Shown here: positions 19,112 through 27,246 of the stretch, piece by piece
How positions within the stretch are numbered: position 1 is the first letter of the stretch
Layout of the letters: each line of letters begins with the position of its first letter
From: Actinomyces sp. B33
GTDB lineage: Bacteria > Actinomycetota > Actinomycetes > Actinomycetales > Actinomycetaceae
DNA length: 64,000 bases
Direction: 5' to 3'
Assembly: GCF_028437565.1 (NCBI RefSeq)
Contig: NZ_JAMRYR010000004.1
Span: 62,001-126,000 of the forward strand
Made by a program: the position numbers and the translations under genes
The notes under the pieces: model-generated
Told to the model about the DNA's origin: nothing
The model's database searches: none
What the model saw: only the letters and a program-made list of their open reading frames with translations

Positions 19112-19801
19112 ATGGCGCTCATCGAACTGGCGGGAGTGACCCGCACCGTCGTCCTCCCCAACGGGCAGGACCTCCACATCCTGCGGGGCGTCGACCTGAG
19201 CCTCGACGAGGGCGACCACGTGTCCATCGTCGGACGATCCGGCACCGGCAAATCGACGATGCTCAACATCATCGGCATGCTCGACAAGCCGACCTCGGGG
19301 ACCTACACTGTCGACGGCGCCGACGCGGTCCACCTGAGCGAGGGCCGCCGGGCGAGGATGCGCGGAGACTCCTTCGGATTCGTCTTCCAGCAGTTCAACC
19401 TCCTCCCGACGCGCACCGCCCTGGAGAACGTCGAGGTCCCGCTCCTGTACGCGTCCGGCACCGACTTCTGGCTGCGCAAGCACCTCGCCCGGCGCATGCT
19501 CGAGCGCGTCGGCCTGGGCGACCGCACCGACTCCTACCCCGCGCAGATGTCCGGCGGCGAGCAGCAGCGCATCGCCATCGCCCGCGCCCTCGTGCGCAAG
19601 CCCCGGACGATCCTCGCCGACGAGCCGACCGGCGCCCTCGACCCCGACACCGGCCGTCTCGTCATGGGGCTCCTCGAAGAGGTCGCCGCCGAATCGCGCG
19701 CCGCCCTCGTCGTCATCACCCACGACGCCGCCGTCGCCGCCCGCGCCGATCGGGTCCTCCACCTCAGCGAGGGCCGGCTCCACGAGGAGGTCGACGCATG
19801 A
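19112..19801 (+). CDS. MacB/LolD-type ABC ATPase
   Basis: ATPase of 229 aa. Walker A GRSGTGKST, Q-loop FVFQQFNLLPTRTALENVEV, signature MSGGEQQRIAIARALV, Walker B TILADEPTGALDPDTG and VVITHDAAVA are all intact and of the MacB/LolD/FtsE class. The ATG is one base after the adaptor stop, and the stop overlaps the permease start (ATGA), so the three genes are coupled. Confidence 0.93.
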   Translation: MALIELAGVTRTVVLPNGQDLHILRGVDLSLDEGDHVSIVGRSGTGKSTMLNIIGMLDKPTSGTYTVDGADAVHLSEGRRARMRGDSFGFVFQQFNLLPTRTALENVEVPLLYASGTDFWLRKHLARRMLERVGLGDRTDSYPAQMSGGEQQRIAIARALVRKPRTILADEPTGALDPDTGRLVMGLLEEVAAESRAALVVITHDAAVAARADRVLHLSEGRLHEEVDA

Positions 19802-21207
19802 ACGCCCTCAATCAGATCATCGGCGCCCTCGTCGAGGCGTGGGGCGAGGTCAAGGGGCAGAAGTCCCGCGTCGTCCTCTCCCTCGTCGGCGTCGTCGCCG
19901 CCGTGGCCGCCATGACCACCGTCATCGCCCTGGGCGACCTCATGCTCCAGTCCGCCAAGGAGCTCACGGAGTCCCAGCTCGGGCGGGCGACGACCCTGCA
20001 CGTCGCCGTCTCCCATGACCAGTCGGCCTCGTCCGGGGAGCAGGGCGGAGGCGGCTCGATGACCTATGTCGGGGGCCCCGCCGGCCCCGTGTGGATCGAG
20101 ACCCCCGAAGCGAAGGCCTCGGACGAGGCGACCACGGACGCCGGGTGGTCGGCGGCCGCCAGCGGCATCATCAACGACCCCGTCGGCGCCGCGATGGCCG
20201 CGGTCGCCGACCGCTTCGCGATCCCCTACTGGTCGAGGATGGAGAACGGGGGCGTGGAGTTCACCGAGCTGATCCAGGCGCAGAACTCCGGGACGTTCCG
20301 GGGCCTGCCGGTCGAGGTGCCGCAATGGGGGTGGGAGACCCCGTCCATCAAGGCGGTGGACCCCGCGTACTCGACGCTCTTCCGCATCGAGCCGTCCCAG
20401 GGCCGATGGATCGCCGCATCGGACGTCGACCAGAGGGTCGTCCCCGTCGTCGTCAACTCGAACCTGTGGGGGCTCATGGGGCGCGCCCCCATCGACGCCG
20501 AGCCGATCGTCCTGACGGCCAACGACGGGTCGGGGACGCTCTTCCGCGTCGTCGGCGTCGTCGAGGCCGCGTCGCGCTGGGAGTCGCCGACCGCCTACGT
20601 CGACTACACGACGTGGCAGCTCGTCAAGCCGAGCGCGGAGGACGCGGGGTCGTCGAGCTCGGCGGAGATGCTCGTGTGGGTCGGCGAGGACCAGGCCGAC
20701 CAGGCCCGGCGCGACGTGCCGCGCGCAGTGGCGGCGGTCCTCGGCCAGGGCTGGAAGGCGAAGGTCTACGGCGGCGAGAAGGACGAGACGACCCAGGGGG
20801 CGTTGGAGTCGGTCCAGCGCGGGATCATGATCGCCGGCGGCGTCGTCATCTTCCTGGGGGCCCTGGGCCTGCTCAACGTCGCGATCGTCACCGTGCGACA
20901 GCGGGTCCGCGAGATCGGCATCCGACGGGCCATGGGGGCATCGGCGAGGCGCGTCTTCTTCGCGGTGTTCCTCGAATCCGTCGTCGCGACCTTCGTCGCC
21001 GGCGTCCTGGGCGTGGGGATCGCGATCCTCGTGATCCGTTTCATGCCCCTGGAATCGCTCGAGATTTACCTGCAGGACAAGCCGGCGTTCCCCGTCGGAG
21101 CGGCGGCCGCGGGCGTCGCGATCTCGACGGCGATCGGCGCGTTGTGCGGCATCATCCCGGCGTTCGCCGCGGTCAAGATCAAGCCGATCGACGCGATCCG
21201 CTACTGA
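19798..21207 (+). CDS. MacB/FtsX-like permease
   Basis: Permease of 469 aa with the MacB topology: one N-terminal helix (residues about 24-46), a large extracytoplasmic domain (to about 340, including a G/S-rich stretch GEQGGGGSM), then three C-terminal helices with the FtsX signature (VRQRVREIGIRRAMGAS). It should transmit ATP-driven conformational change to the periplasmic-side domain and adaptor rather than form a classic pore. Its stop is followed by a repeat-rich gap. Confidence 0.9.
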   Translation: MNALNQIIGALVEAWGEVKGQKSRVVLSLVGVVAAVAAMTTVIALGDLMLQSAKELTESQLGRATTLHVAVSHDQSASSGEQGGGGSMTYVGGPAGPVWIETPEAKASDEATTDAGWSAAASGIINDPVGAAMAAVADRFAIPYWSRMENGGVEFTELIQAQNSGTFRGLPVEVPQWGWETPSIKAVDPAYSTLFRIEPSQGRWIAASDVDQRVVPVVVNSNLWGLMGRAPIDAEPIVLTANDGSGTLFRVVGVVEAASRWESPTAYVDYTTWQLVKPSAEDAGSSSSAEMLVWVGEDQADQARRDVPRAVAAVLGQGWKAKVYGGEKDETTQGALESVQRGIMIAGGVVIFLGALGLLNVAIVTVRQRVREIGIRRAMGASARRVFFAVFLESVVATFVAGVLGVGIAILVIRFMPLESLEIYLQDKPAFPVGAAAAGVAISTAIGALCGIIPAFAAVKIKPIDAIRY

Positions 21208-21567
21208 GCCTTCGACACGCGGGACCCGCTCGTACTCGTTGGCGGCCTCGCCGGCGCGATCGGCTGCCGATCCCCTCGAAGCGCGGGTGCGTCCGGTCGC
21301 AGAACCGGGCCGGGCGACAGCGAGCTCCCCGGGGATCGGGGCGCCCGGGCGGGATCGGGGACGCGCCTGCGGTCGTGCGGCGAGGGAATCGTCCGTCCGC
21401 GCCGAGGGCGTCGTCCGCGCGCAGCCGGTGATGAAGGGCTCGGTGTCGGAATCGCCCGCGCGGGCCGGGGGAGTGGGCTTTCGAGGCCGAGAAGAAGGCT
21501 CGTCGTCCGAGTCGCCCGCGCGGGGGCGGTGTCGAACATGCCGGCAACCGACGGGTACCGTGCCGAG
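21208..21567. repeat. non-coding stretch with degenerate about 60-bp repeats
   Basis: No gene is seen in these 360 bases. A degenerate unit beginning GGAATCG/CCGAGTC followed by CCGCGC-rich DNA recurs at about 21385, 21448, 21508 and 21564 (steps of 63, 60 and 56). The last copy runs into the mutY stop codon. Confidence 0.5.
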
Positions 21568-22629
21568 TCACCCGCGCTCGCCGGGGGCGTCGGAGCGCCC
21601 CGGCAGGGTGATGAGCCCGGCCGGGTCCTCGGCGACGAGTCCGTCGGCGACGAGGGAGGCGAGGACCCTCGGGGCCTGCGCGGGATCGGCGTCGGGCAGC
21701 GTCGCGGCCCGCAGCGCCTCCTCACGGCTCAGGCCGATCGGCTGGCCTGCGGCCGGGCCGGGGACCCGGGACAGGCCGGTCGCGCTCGCGGCCTCGGAGG
21801 ACTGCGATGGCGGAGAGGCTGAACGCCCCTTCTCTTCCGACGGTCGCGCCGGCGGCACCGAGGACGCCCGGTTCTCCTCGTGGAGGCCGCGCAGGGCCGC
21901 GAGGACCCTGCCCCGGGCCTGGCGGTCCGTGCCCGCCCACGCCTGACCGCGCGGGCGGGTGGGCGCCTCGGGGAATCCGGCGGTTGCCCACGCGCAGCGC
22001 CCGCGCAGGACGCAGCCGTCGCACGAGGGGGAGCGCTGGGTGCACACGAGCGCGCCGAACTCCATGACCGCCACATTCCACCGCGCGGCATCCGCTCCGT
22101 CGACGGGCAGGAGCGCGGCGGCCCGCGCGGTCTCCGTCCTCGTCGGAGCGGACTTCGGGGCGAACTGCGCGCCGTCGAGGACGCGCGCGAGGACTCGGCG
22201 GACGTTCGTATCGAGGACGGGCAGGCGCGCGTGGAACTGGAAGGAGGCCAGGGCCGAGGCCGTGTACGGGCCGATCCCGGGCAGGGCGAGGAGCTCCTCG
22301 TAGTCGGCGGGGACTCGGCCGCCGGGCCTGGCGGCGATGGCGATCGCGCAGTCGCGCAGGCGCAGGGCGCGCGACGGGTAGCCCAGTCGCCCCCATTCGA
22401 CGAGGACGTCGGCGGGGGAGGCGGCGGCGAGGTCGGCGGGCTCGGGCCACAGCCGCATCCAGCGCTCCCAGACGGGCTGGACCCGGGGGATGGGGGTCTG
22501 CTGGCTCATGACCTCGAAGACGAGGGTGGCCCACGGGGCGACGTCGGGGCGGCGCATCGGCAGGTCGCGGCCGTATGCGGCGTACCAGTCGAGAAGGGCC
22601 TCTCGCAGGTCGTCGGGCGCGCGGGTCAT
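21568..22629 (-). CDS. mutY: A/G-specific adenine glycosylase
   Basis: Removes adenine mispaired with 8-oxoguanine. The 353-aa protein has the catalytic glutamate in FEVMSQQT (Glu39), helix-hairpin-helix LPGIGPYTASAL (about 116-127), catalytic Asp140 in VLDTNVRRV and an iron-sulfur cluster formed by Cys196, 203, 206 and 212 (C-X6-C-X2-C-X5-C). The C-terminal half has no NUDIX-like 8-oxoG domain; instead a low-complexity linker leads to a short winged-helix-like end, as in other actinobacterial MutY. The ATG at 22627-22629 lies 7 nt after TACGCT with no ribosome site, so it may be leaderless. Confidence 0.93.
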   Translation of the reverse strand: MTRAPDDLREALLDWYAAYGRDLPMRRPDVAPWATLVFEVMSQQTPIPRVQPVWERWMRLWPEPADLAAASPADVLVEWGRLGYPSRALRLRDCAIAIAARPGGRVPADYEELLALPGIGPYTASALASFQFHARLPVLDTNVRRVLARVLDGAQFAPKSAPTRTETARAAALLPVDGADAARWNVAVMEFGALVCTQRSPSCDGCVLRGRCAWATAGFPEAPTRPRGQAWAGTDRQARGRVLAALRGLHEENRASSVPPARPSEEKGRSASPPSQSSEAASATGLSRVPGPAAGQPIGLSREEALRAATLPDADPAQAPRVLASLVADGLVAEDPAGLITLPGRSDAPGERG

Positions 22630-22873
22630 GGCGGTCAGCGTATCGGCAGGCGCCCGGCGCGGCGATCCGAGCGATCGCCGCGCATCGGTGCGAAGCCGCG
22701 GTCGCCGCCGCAGGATCGGCGGCATCGGGCCTGGGCGTCGAGCGGCTCCCGTCCGCCTCTCGATCGGCGGGCCCTCGGGTGTGATCGGCAGCATGTTTGG
22801 CAGAAAACTGTTCATAAGCCCTGAGATGCCTGTACCGTCGTTGACGATCGGGCGCCGGAACAGCGCACGAACC

Positions 22874-22892
22874 CGCGCCTCGCCGAGGCGCG
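22874..22892 (+). promoter_or_regulatory. hairpin in the leader of the first TM2 gene
   Basis: CGCGCCT and AGGCGCG form a 7-bp stem (extendable to 9) 30 nt before the ATG. It could shape the 5' end of the mRNA; nothing more can be said. Confidence 0.4.
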
Positions 22893-22922
22893 CATCACAT
22901 CCTCAACACAGGGAGAGCCTCG

Positions 22923-23387
22923 ATGACCACCCCCGCTCCGCAGGATCAGAACCCCTACATGCAGGGCGCCGACCCGGCCCAGCCGCAGTACCCGGCCGCC
23001 GCCGGCCAGCCCCAGTACGATGCGGCCTACGCCCAGCCCGCCTCGGGCTACGCCCAGCCGAAGTCCCATATGACCGCGCTGCTCCTGTCGATCTTCCTCG
23101 GCGGCCTGGGCATCGTCGACTTCTACATGGGCTACAAGAAGTACGGGATCATCAAGCTCGTCCTGTCCGTCCTAGCGGGCGTCCTGTACCTGGCCGGTAG
23201 CGCGATGATCGCGGTCTCCATCGTCGAGTCCCCCTACGCCTCGCCCAGTGGCGGCGGCTTCGTCCTGTTCTTGCTCGGCGGCTTCCTCCTCTTCGTCGTC
23301 AGCATCTGGGCGCTCGTGACGATCATCTGCGTTGCCGCGCGCAAGTGGATCTACGCCACGGACTCCGCCGGCGTCCCCCTCGCCTGA
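22923..23387 (+). CDS. TM2 domain-containing protein
   Basis: Small membrane protein of 154 aa. Residues 1-48 are a hydrophilic P/Q/Y/A-rich tail (repeats such as PQY and YAQP). The TM2 domain follows: two helices around [18 protein letters not shown], then two further hydrophobic segments and a short tail ending VPLA. GGGAG lies upstream of the ATG. A second, longer protein of the same design is encoded next, so the pair probably arose by duplication. Function of bacterial TM2 proteins is not known. Confidence 0.85.
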   Translation: MTTPAPQDQNPYMQGADPAQPQYPAAAGQPQYDAAYAQPASGYAQPKSHMTALLLSIFLGGLGIVDFYMGYKKYGIIKLVLSVLAGVLYLAGSAMIAVSIVESPYASPSGGGFVLFLLGGFLLFVVSIWALVTIICVAARKWIYATDSAGVPLA

Positions 23388-23538
23388 GCCTTTCATCCGC
23401 CTCGCGCGGACTCATCGGCCCCGACGCGCCGAGGACCGGGAACAACCCGGGAACCCCCTCATGCCGCGCGTCGGGGCCGATCCATTAGGCTCTGTCCAGC
23501 GGGCAGCCGCCCGCAGGCACCCGACCGGAGACACAGTG

Positions 23539-24288
23539 ATGACGACCCCCGACCCGCGCGCCCCCCTCCCGAACGACTCCAACCTCCCCTCCGGCGCCGA
23601 GCAGGAGGTTCAGTCCGGCGTCGACGAGGGCTCATCAGCGGCCCCCTACGCTCCCCCCGCCTCCTCCGCTCCCGCGGGGTTCGACCAGGCCCCGACGAGC
23701 CCGTACAGGGCCCCCGACGACCAGCCCGCGCAGCCGGTCGACGCCCCGCCCGGATGGGGAGGCCCCCAGGCCCAGGTCCAGCCCGAGGCCCAATCGGCGT
23801 ACGGGCAGACCGAAAACCAGCAGGACCACGGGCAGGCCGGCTATTCCCAGCCCGGCCATGGACAGGCGTACGGCCAGCCGGGCTACGGCCAGGCCGGGTA
23901 CGAACAGCCCTACGGCCAGACCGGGTACGCCCAATCGCCGTACGCGGCAGGCTACTCCCAGCCGGGCTACGGGCAGGCCGGGTATCAGCAGCCCTACGGA
24001 CAAACCGGGTACGCCCAGACGCAGTACGCGGCCGGTTACGCCTACCCCGGATCCCAGCCCAAGCAGATGATCGCCGCCGCCCTCCTCGCCTTCTTCCTCG
24101 GCGTCTTCGGGGCCCACAACTTCTACATGGGCTACACGGCCCGCGCCGTCATCCAGCTGTGCCTGACGGTCCTCAGCCTCGGATTCCTCAGCCCGATCAC
24201 GTGGATCTGGTCGTTCGTCGAATTCATCCTCATCCTCGTGCGCAGCGGCTCCTACGCCTACGACGCCAACGGCGTCCCGATGGTCTGA
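23539..24288 (+). CDS. TM2 domain-containing protein with YGQ-rich repeats
   Basis: Membrane protein of 249 aa. The N-terminal about 170 residues are low-complexity, rich in Y, G, Q, P and A, with a 28-residue unit ([25 protein letters not shown]) present twice in full, encoded by an 84-bp DNA repeat starting at 23881 and 23965. The C-terminal TM2 domain ([19 protein letters not shown]) is followed by a second hairpin of helices. Such a disordered tyrosine-rich tail is an unusual partner for TM2 and might drive self-association. ATG 23539 was taken after a GGAG at about 9 nt. Confidence 0.85.
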   Translation: MTTPDPRAPLPNDSNLPSGAEQEVQSGVDEGSSAAPYAPPASSAPAGFDQAPTSPYRAPDDQPAQPVDAPPGWGGPQAQVQPEAQSAYGQTENQQDHGQAGYSQPGHGQAYGQPGYGQAGYEQPYGQTGYAQSPYAAGYSQPGYGQAGYQQPYGQTGYAQTQYAAGYAYPGSQPKQMIAAALLAFFLGVFGAHNFYMGYTARAVIQLCLTVLSLGFLSPITWIWSFVEFILILVRSGSYAYDANGVPMV

Positions 24289-24310
24289 CGAATCGGCGTC
24301 AGGAATCCGA

Positions 24311-24345
24311 CCGGGCGCCCTCCTCGTCCAGAGGACGGCGCCCGG
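24311..24345 (+). terminator. terminator-like hairpin after the TM2 genes
   Basis: CCGGGCGCC pairs perfectly with GGCGCCCGG around an inner CCTC/GAGG stem. No T-run follows. Confidence 0.5.
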
Positions 24346-24384
24346 CCCTCGGCTCGCCCCATCGACTATGGAAGAATCAACGAC

Positions 24385-24966
24385 ATGCTGCTCAGCGATC
24401 GCGACATCACCGCCGGCCTCGACTCCGGGAGGATCCGCCTCGACCCCCTCGACCGCGACCTCGTCCAGCCCGCCAGCATCGACGTGCGCCTCGACCGGCT
24501 CTTCCGACTCTTCGACAACCACCGCTACCCGGTGATCGACCCGGCCGCCGACCAGTCCGACCTCACCCACCAGGTCGACGTCGGCCCCGATCAACCCTTC
24601 GTCCTCCACCCCGGCGAATTCGTCCTCGGCGCCACCTACGAGCTCGTCACCCTCGGAGACGACATCGCCGCCCGCCTCGAGGGCAAGTCCTCGCTCGGGC
24701 GCCTCGGCCTGCTCACCCACTCGACCGCCGGCTTCATCGACCCCGGATTCTCCGGCCACGTCACCCTCGAACTGTCCAACACCGCGACCATGCCGATCCT
24801 CCTGTACCCCGGTATGCGCATCGGGCAGCTGTGCTTCTTCGACCTGTCCTCGCCCGCCGAGCACCCCTACGGCTCCTCCGGCCTCGGCTCCCACTACCAG
24901 GGGCAGCGCGGTCCCACCCCCTCGCGCACCCACCTGCGCTTCACCCGCACCCGCATCGAGCGCTGA
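24385..24966 (+). CDS. dcd: dCTP deaminase (probably dUMP-forming)
   Basis: Converts dCTP to dUTP, and probably directly to dUMP as known for the mycobacterial enzyme, feeding dTMP synthesis. The 193-aa protein has the family core [20 protein letters not shown] followed by [14 protein letters not shown], and the nucleotide-binding [11 protein letters not shown]. The length matches actinobacterial Dcd. The start follows only a weak ribosome site. The next gene begins 6 nt after the stop, so the two form an operon. Confidence 0.93.
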   Translation: MLLSDRDITAGLDSGRIRLDPLDRDLVQPASIDVRLDRLFRLFDNHRYPVIDPAADQSDLTHQVDVGPDQPFVLHPGEFVLGATYELVTLGDDIAARLEGKSSLGRLGLLTHSTAGFIDPGFSGHVTLELSNTATMPILLYPGMRIGQLCFFDLSSPAEHPYGSSGLGSHYQGQRGPTPSRTHLRFTRTRIER

Positions 24967-24972
24967 ACACCC

Positions 24973-26205
24973 ATGACCCCCCAGGCACCGACGCCGCCCG
25001 GCCCCGGCACCACCCGCACGTCCCTGCGCGAGCGCATGGCCGCGGCGAACGGCGCCGGAGCGTCCAACCCCCTGACCGAGACGACCGCCACCGGCTTCTC
25101 CGCCGACCTGCCCGGCAGCGCCTTCCACATCGACCAGACCGGGCGGGTGGCCCTCGCCGAGGCCGCCGCCCCCATCGCCACGACCTTCGACGTCTCGGGC
25201 CCCGCCGGCCTCATCGACGTCGAGACGGCACGGGGCCACCACCTCTTCCTCACCACCGACGAGGTCGACCCCTCCGAGGTCGAGGCCCTCGCCGTGTCCG
25301 TGTGGGACGACGCCGCATGGGTCGGGGCCGGGTACCTGCGACTGACCTCCGGCGCCCACCTCGTCGGCCCCTGGCGCATCGACGCGGCCAGGAGAACCGA
25401 CCTCGACACCCCCGCGCCCCTGACGAACGCGTGGATCCTCCACTGCCCGGCCTCCCGCGTCGCCGCGCCCGCCGACCAGACCCTCCACGGGGAATGGGCC
25501 CGAGCGTTCCCCGACGGGATGCCGACCGGCCTCGAGTACCGGGTCCTGCGCGTCCTCCACCAGATGGCCCGACGGCTCGCCGGAGGATTGCGGATCTGCG
25601 GCAGCGGCCGCATCCTCGAACCCGATCCCGACTCCGCGGTCAACCTCAGCGTCTACTCGCCCCGCTGGATCGCGCCCGAGGACCTCCTGCGCGCGCTCGC
25701 ACCCGACTTCCCCCGGGCGCGCGACGCCAGCGCGATCCCCGCCCGGGTCCCGGGCGCCAGGGAGGCTCGCTCCCAGGAGCAGGCGGTCGCCCGGCTCCGA
25801 GAGGGCCTGGGGCCCGTCCGCCCCGACCTGTCGACGCGCATCGCCCGCGCGCGCGCCGAGGCCGCCGCCCGACCCGCGACCCCGCAGGTCGTCGAGGGCT
25901 ACGCGATCATCTCCCCCGTGGGCAACCGGTCCGATATGGTCGTCGAGGTCCGCCCCGTCCCCCGCCCCCCGCAGGTCCTGCGCTGGGAGTCGTGGACGAC
26001 CGGGACGATCGTCGAATACCAGGTGAAGTGGCTGCCCGGCGGCTCCATGGAGGTCCCGCTGACGGGGGTCACCCGCACGGCCCGCCTCGAGAGGCTGCGC
26101 TCGCTGGAGGGCATCGAGCGGGCCACCGGGATCATCGTCGCCCTCGCGGGCGGCAGCGTCGTCGACGAGGACGGCTTCCTCGTCGCCCTCGACCAGGAGT
26201 CCTGA
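24973..26205 (+). CDS. conserved-looking protein of unknown function
   Basis: Not recognised. The 410-aa protein has no signal peptide, no membrane helix and no motif I can name. It is mostly globular in composition (balanced D/E/R, many A, V, L) with a loosely ordered N-terminal about 35 residues and a charged linker near residues 255-300. Two copies of a VEV/VVEV-type beta pattern occur in the C-terminal third (DMVVEVRPVPRPPQVLRWES). It starts 6 nt after dcd, so co-expression with nucleotide metabolism is likely, but this is not evidence of function. Confidence 0.8.
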   Translation: MTPQAPTPPGPGTTRTSLRERMAAANGAGASNPLTETTATGFSADLPGSAFHIDQTGRVALAEAAAPIATTFDVSGPAGLIDVETARGHHLFLTTDEVDPSEVEALAVSVWDDAAWVGAGYLRLTSGAHLVGPWRIDAARRTDLDTPAPLTNAWILHCPASRVAAPADQTLHGEWARAFPDGMPTGLEYRVLRVLHQMARRLAGGLRICGSGRILEPDPDSAVNLSVYSPRWIAPEDLLRALAPDFPRARDASAIPARVPGAREARSQEQAVARLREGLGPVRPDLSTRIARARAEAAARPATPQVVEGYAIISPVGNRSDMVVEVRPVPRPPQVLRWESWTTGTIVEYQVKWLPGGSMEVPLTGVTRTARLERLRSLEGIERATGIIVALAGGSVVDEDGFLVALDQES

Positions 26206-26217
26206 ACGGGCCCGGGA

Positions 26218-26244
26218 GGGCGTTGCGCTGTGAGCGCAGCGCCC
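26218..26244 (+). terminator. hairpin terminator after the dcd operon
   Basis: GGGCGTTGCGCT pairs with AGCGCAGCGCCC (12 bp, one G-T pair, 3-nt loop), starting 12 nt after the stop. No T-run. Confidence 0.6.
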
Positions 26245-26321
26245 CCGAGTACGAGTGCAGGAGCCTCCCAGTAAGTTCACAGGATGGCCGCGTGGAATAC
26301 AGGGAGATGAAGGAGGCCCAG

Positions 26322-27230
26322 ATGAGCGAGCCGAATCGCACCCCCATCCGCCACGTCGACCTCGTCTTCGAGGACGAGGCCCCGACCGCCCGGCCCGAGT
26401 CCGCGTCCGCGCGCTTCTCCCAGCGCGCGACAGGCCCTCGACCGGCCTCCCGGACGGGACGAGAGGGCTCCGCCCGCCGGTCGAACCGCGCCCGGGAGGG
26501 CTCCCGTCCCCAGGGAGGCTTCGGCTCCCGCTCGGCCGACCGAGCGGCACGGGCCGAGGGGGTCGGTGTGAGGATGCCCGAGGGGCGCCTCCCCTCGAAA
26601 CTCGTCATCGGCGCGCTGGTCGCCACCGGCGTCGGCGGGATCCTCGTCGCGAACCTCGCCGGAGCGGCCTCGCGAGCCGCGATCACCGTTCCCGCGGTCC
26701 TGACGTCGTCGGCGGCCGTCGCCGGCGCCGCGAGCATCGCCTCGACGCTCCTGGGGGGCCTCGGAGCCCTGATCGTCGCCGGCGCGTGGGTCTCGCTGCG
26801 ACGCCGGGGCCGCCGCGAGGACGCCTCCGGCCTCATCGTCTCCATGACGGTCGCATGGGCGGTGTTCCAAGGACTGATGCTCCTGGGAGCGGGGTCGGCC
26901 CCCGTCGCCGTCCCGGCCGTCGGATTCCTCGCGGCCCTGAGCACCGCCGGCGCGGCGATCCTCGGCAGGGGCCGGGGCATCATCGGCTCGCCGGCGGCCC
27001 TCGTCGTGTCGGCCGGGACGGCGGCCCTCCTGGCCGTGTCGGCGTTGCTCGTGCCCGCCGGGCTCGCCAGCCTCGTCGGCGTCGCCGTCTCCACGGTCGT
27101 CGGGGCGGGGGGCGCGCTCCTGGGCGTGCGCGCGTGGAACCGATTCTGGGCTCCCATCGTCGAGCACCGCGCCCGCGCCGCCTCCGCCCTCAACGCGATG
27201 TTCGCCGACCGGCGCTACGCGACGCGCTGA
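26322..27230 (+). CDS. membrane protein of unknown function
   Basis: Not recognised. The 302-aa protein has a hydrophilic, R/S/G-rich N-terminal domain of about 85 residues (RFSQRATGPRPASRTGREG) followed by about seven hydrophobic helices rich in A, V, G and L (from about residue 90). ATG 26322 is fixed by AAGGAGG 5 nt upstream, the best ribosome site in this neighbourhood. It converges on the Fe-S reductase with a 16-nt gap. Confidence 0.78.
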   Translation: MSEPNRTPIRHVDLVFEDEAPTARPESASARFSQRATGPRPASRTGREGSARRSNRAREGSRPQGGFGSRSADRAARAEGVGVRMPEGRLPSKLVIGALVATGVGGILVANLAGAASRAAITVPAVLTSSAAVAGAASIASTLLGGLGALIVAGAWVSLRRRGRREDASGLIVSMTVAWAVFQGLMLLGAGSAPVAVPAVGFLAALSTAGAAILGRGRGIIGSPAALVVSAGTAALLAVSALLVPAGLASLVGVAVSTVVGAGGALLGVRAWNRFWAPIVEHRARAASALNAMFADRRYATR

Positions 27231-27246
27231 CGGCGCGCGGCGCCGC

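Noticed and set aside
23754-26321. Plus-strand open frame continuing upstream of the membrane protein at 26322
   Set aside because: It overlaps TM2, dcd and the unknown gene out of frame and is R/P-rich. The real start at 26322 has a perfect ribosome site.
23635-26550. Minus-strand open frame of about 970 codons
   Set aside because: It runs antisense across TM2, dcd and the next gene. Low-complexity G/V/D/R composition; the plus-strand genes have recognisable domains.
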